A stretch of 64,000 nt of DNA, taken from positions 141,291,278 through 141,355,277 of the forward strand of contig CM067359.1 in assembly GCA_034401795.1 (NCBI GenBank), written 5' to 3'. The notes under the pieces were generated by a model, which was not told the DNA's origin, did not search any database, and saw only the letters and a list, made by a program, of their open reading frames with translations. The translations under genes and the position numbers were made by a program. Shown piece by piece: positions 61,751 to 64,000 of the stretch (the stretch's first letter is position 1; each line of letters begins with the position of its first letter). This DNA comes from Chaetoderma sp. LZ-2023a (Eukaryota > Mollusca > Caudofoveata > Chaetodermatida > Chaetodermatidae).

Positions 61751-63127
61751 TATATATATAGAGAATATTAACTATGCGGTGGTAAATTTTCAAAAATATG
61801 TATTCTGTGATCTACAATGGTGGCTAAAATTGATCTATTGAAATGGCCATTGTATATTTAACTAATAACATTTGAACTGCATGTCAATAAACAATAACTT
61901 AAAGCACTGTACTTGTTTGTTGTCTGATAAACCAACCAACCCACATTGACACCCTTGTATGATTAACATTTCCAAAGACCACCACTACATTAGTAATTAG
62001 CAAAGACCACTGCATTAGTTTTTCTATTAAACCCTGACTTGACTTTGGACGAATTGAAAAATTACGAGTGTCTGGGGCGAGTTTTCTCAAGGACGACTTG
62101 ACCTTCTTCGATATAATGCGCGCATATTTTTTATAATGTAACTGGAATGACTAAATATAGTGGAATACATCGCTGCTGGGATGAGCTTTTTAGTTGAGAA
62201 ATTGGGAACACCTAACGATCGAGTATTGTTAAACATTATAAACACTAATCCATCAGTCAATCAATCAGCCGCTATTACTAAATAAAAGACAGCGTATAGC
62301 GCGTATTGATACCGTTATTCAAATAGCAATACAAAGACACCGCCGCTAATCCGTCAAATGGCCATTCAAATGTAAAAGATATCACAATATCTTCCATATC
62401 TTCCTTCATCCATTTAGATATTTTGATAAGTAAATAGAAAAAAATATTTTGCCTCTTAGTCGTGCTTTAGGCAAGTAGGCATGCGCAAATTAATTTCAAA
62501 ATATTCAGCATATTAGTGATAACAACTTTGTGATCTGTCCAATGTTCTGAGCTGTGAAAGGGTTAAGACGCCCAGACACGTTTGCATACACTTGATCAGT
62601 TGTATTGGATTTCTCAAGCCTGAGTTCCTCTAGAGGGAAATTCCGCTGTTACCCAATCAAATACGTCACACTGTCGTTTAGCACAACAGACAGAAACATG
62701 GCGGGTATTTTTGCAATTTGTAGGCCAAACAAGGCGACTGACATCGGACTTGTAAACTCATTATTTATAATAAAAAAATTAGATCAAATGGAATGCTAAG
62801 GATGATCTGGGGATTGTGTTTACAATTAATTTTGGCGGTTGAATCTAATTTATGGGCATTAACAACTTTGAGTTGTGCAAGAAAACATACAACAAATCAT
62901 AGTCTTAAACAACGCAGTAAGTTCGTTTTTATTGAACACAATACATTAGACATATTTTTAAAGTAAAAACATGCACAAATAAATATACACACACGATAAT
63001 ATAATCGATAATTAAGCGCACGCAAAGTTACCACTTTCCGTTACACTTTTTACTGCGTCCTCGGGAACGCAGAGGGTTCATTTGTATGCATCCCTCCGCC
63101 ATTTTTATGCGTATATACGCGCAAAAG
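61751..63127. other. Rest of the insertion in DIRS 2
   Basis: No transposon gene found. Contains a scrap of MITE B (61776-61800), a scrap of MITE A (62490-62515) and a promoter-like patch at 62650-62700 with ACCCAATCAAAT and TACGTCAC before an ATG in good context (AACATGGCGG, 62692). The ATG opens a 33-codon frame (MAGIFAICRPNKATDIGLVN..) of unknown meaning. Confidence 0.4.
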
Positions 63128-63299
63128 GACGCATAAGGGCAACTCTGTAGCCGCCTCAACCGCCCTTTACAATGGTGTTCCGTTAGAGGACATCATGGCT
63201 GTTGCACAATGGCACTGTGAGTCCTCGTTCACGGATTACTATATGAGGGATGTGTCAGACTCCGCCAATCCACTCGCTTTAGCTGTTTTGAAACGATAG
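63128..63299 (+). pseudogene. DIRS 2 tyrosine recombinase, 3' part with catalytic Tyr
   Basis: GNSVAASTALYNGVPLEDIM then AVAQWHCESSFTDYYMRDVS; the Tyr in DYYMRDV is the nucleophile of the family. The first residues here follow on from VKAHNVRGIS at 59882 in normal family order, which shows that 59885-63127 is an insertion. Confidence 0.85.
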
Positions 63300-63725
63300 T
63301 TATACGACCATACTGCTCTTCTCCCTTTTTTGGCATTGTAAGAAAGAATTAAGAAGCAGACATGATCAAGCGAGAGGATATCAACCAGATTGTGTCACTG
63401 ATGGCCGGACAAGTGAATGGTTGGAGGCTCCACGTCTGAAATCCAAATATCATGAGGTAATTCAAAATTGAGAGTTTTTTGTATTATGTCTATATATCAT
63501 GTTCATTCATCTTATATTCATTCTCATTCCTCTTGGCATGTTTGTGTTTCAGGCGAGATGCATGTTCATGAGTTCTCTCCCTTTTCTTGGGAGAAAAAAG
63601 GGGTGGGGGCAGTAATGCGAATGTGATTCGGTTCCGTTAACTTGATGGTCCTTTTAGGTCTCCATTAGTCAAGTTTAAGTCTAAGCTCTTTCTCCAAGGG
63701 CAAAAGTAGCAATTGATAGCTTGCC
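63300..63725. other. DIRS 2 3' noncoding region
   Basis: No ORF. Lies between the recombinase stop and the internal complementary region. Confidence 0.5.
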
Positions 63726-63730
63726 CCTTC

Positions 63731-63821
63731 AATGGTGAGTATTGATCGAAGGAGAATGAAGGAAATTTCGATTTACCTTTCTCCGCGATCTAAAATACTC
63801 ACCATTCTATTACGGACGCAG
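63731..63821. repeat. Internal complementary region of DIRS 2
   Basis: 63731-63754 is the exact reverse complement of the left tip 53758-53781 (24 of 24). 63795-63814 (TACTCACCATTCTATTACGG) repeats the same tip directly. This is the expected template for rebuilding the ends. Confidence 0.88.
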
Positions 63822-63879
63822 CCTCCCATCCCCACGGAGGCAAGCCATGGGTATCTCTTGTTTGGTGGCTATGCAAACA

Positions 63880-64000
63880 ATATGAGCTTCATGGCAAACA
63901 GGTACTCGGAAGTTGGGAGCCGAGTACCCGGTTCCAGGAGCAAGTAAAGCTTACTAAGTCTATAGTCCTAGGGCCAGCTATCCAGGATAGCTTGTATCCG
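63880..64000 (-). repeat. Right inverted terminal repeat of DIRS 2 (cut by window end)
   Basis: Contains ATGGCAAACAGGTACTCGG, GGGAGCCGAGTACCCGG, GACTTAGTAAG-type and CTATCCAGGATAGC blocks, the complement of 53791-53905. The last ~30 bases of the repeat are outside the window. Confidence 0.85.

Larger units (their letters stand above)
53758..64000 (+). mobile_element. DIRS-like retrotransposon 2 with inverted terminal repeats
   Basis: Left terminal repeat 53758 to about 53915 is matched in inverse by 63880-64000; the right end runs off the window by an estimated 30-50 bases. An internal complementary region at 63731-63821 repeats the left end sequence in both directions, the hallmark of DIRS elements that replicate through a circle. 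Genes on the plus strand: Gag with Cys motif, RT, RNase H, tyrosine recombinase. A SINE and a 3.2-kb insertion with a Tc1 element break the recombinase. The whole lies in GMPS intron 3. Confidence 0.88.

Noticed and set aside
62605-62799. 64-codon ORF with a promoter-like upstream
   Set aside because: As a gene it has no family and no splice support; kept only as part of the insertion description.

Overview
This is a repeat-dense window from the nuclear genome of a marine invertebrate. A mollusc or other lophotrochozoan seems most likely, but the sequence does not prove it. The evidence for an animal genome is: spliced genes with GT-AG introns (GMP synthetase and one unrecognised gene), CR1/L2- and jockey-type LINEs, tRNA-derived SINEs, Tc1/mariner, a Polinton/Maverick, a Ty3-type LTR element, two DIRS-type elements, palindromic MITEs and many microsatellites. 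Nothing bacterial was seen.

Region 1 (1-30283) is one decayed Polinton/Maverick bounded by ~104-bp terminal inverted repeats. It keeps remnants of PolB (- strand, ~5.3-5.9 kb), a two-exon small gene (- strand, 6.66-7.63 kb), the packaging ATPase (7.9 kb), small conserved ORFs (8.5 and 12.2 kb), the integrase (12.7-13.7 kb), virion-type genes including the double-jelly-roll major capsid protein (14.2-16.9 kb), the adenain-like protease (17.1-17.6 kb), a tandemly amplified block of minus-strand genes (18.0-26.9 kb, four ~1.8-kb units), a ~180-bp satellite (26.4-29.45 kb) and a minus-strand PC4-like gene (29.6-30.1 kb). Later insertions sit inside it: a jockey-like RNase H LINE fragment, two tRNA SINEs, a CR1/L2 LINE, a Ty3 LTR element carrying an SGNH-like ORF and an HhH-Gag, a Tc1 element and a (GAA)-tailed SINE. 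Most in-frame stops are TGA where arginine is expected, which points to CpG decay of CGA codons.

Region 2 (30.3-37.0 kb) holds an unrecognised host gene on the minus strand. Four exons with matching splice phases run from 36609 to 31481, with a possible fifth. Its introns are full of a ~400-bp composite element that contains an almost perfect palindrome and CRE-like TGACGTCA motifs. Region 3 (37.0-42.2 kb) is a 3'-truncated DIRS-like element on the minus strand.

Region 4 (42.2-53.7 kb) is the 5' part of the GMP synthetase gene (GMPS, + strand): a probable promoter near 45.1 kb, exon 2 with the ATG at 50322, and exon 3 at 53137-53228. Intron 1 contains a 4.3-kb DNA transposon inserted into a palindromic MITE. 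Introns 1 and 2 also carry many copies of a second hairpin MITE.

Region 5 (53.76 kb to beyond 64.0 kb) is a second DIRS-type element in GMPS intron 3. It has inverted terminal repeats and an internal complementary region. Its tyrosine recombinase gene is split by a short SINE and a 3.2-kb insertion that contains a second, intact Tc1 element. The rest of GMPS must lie beyond the window.
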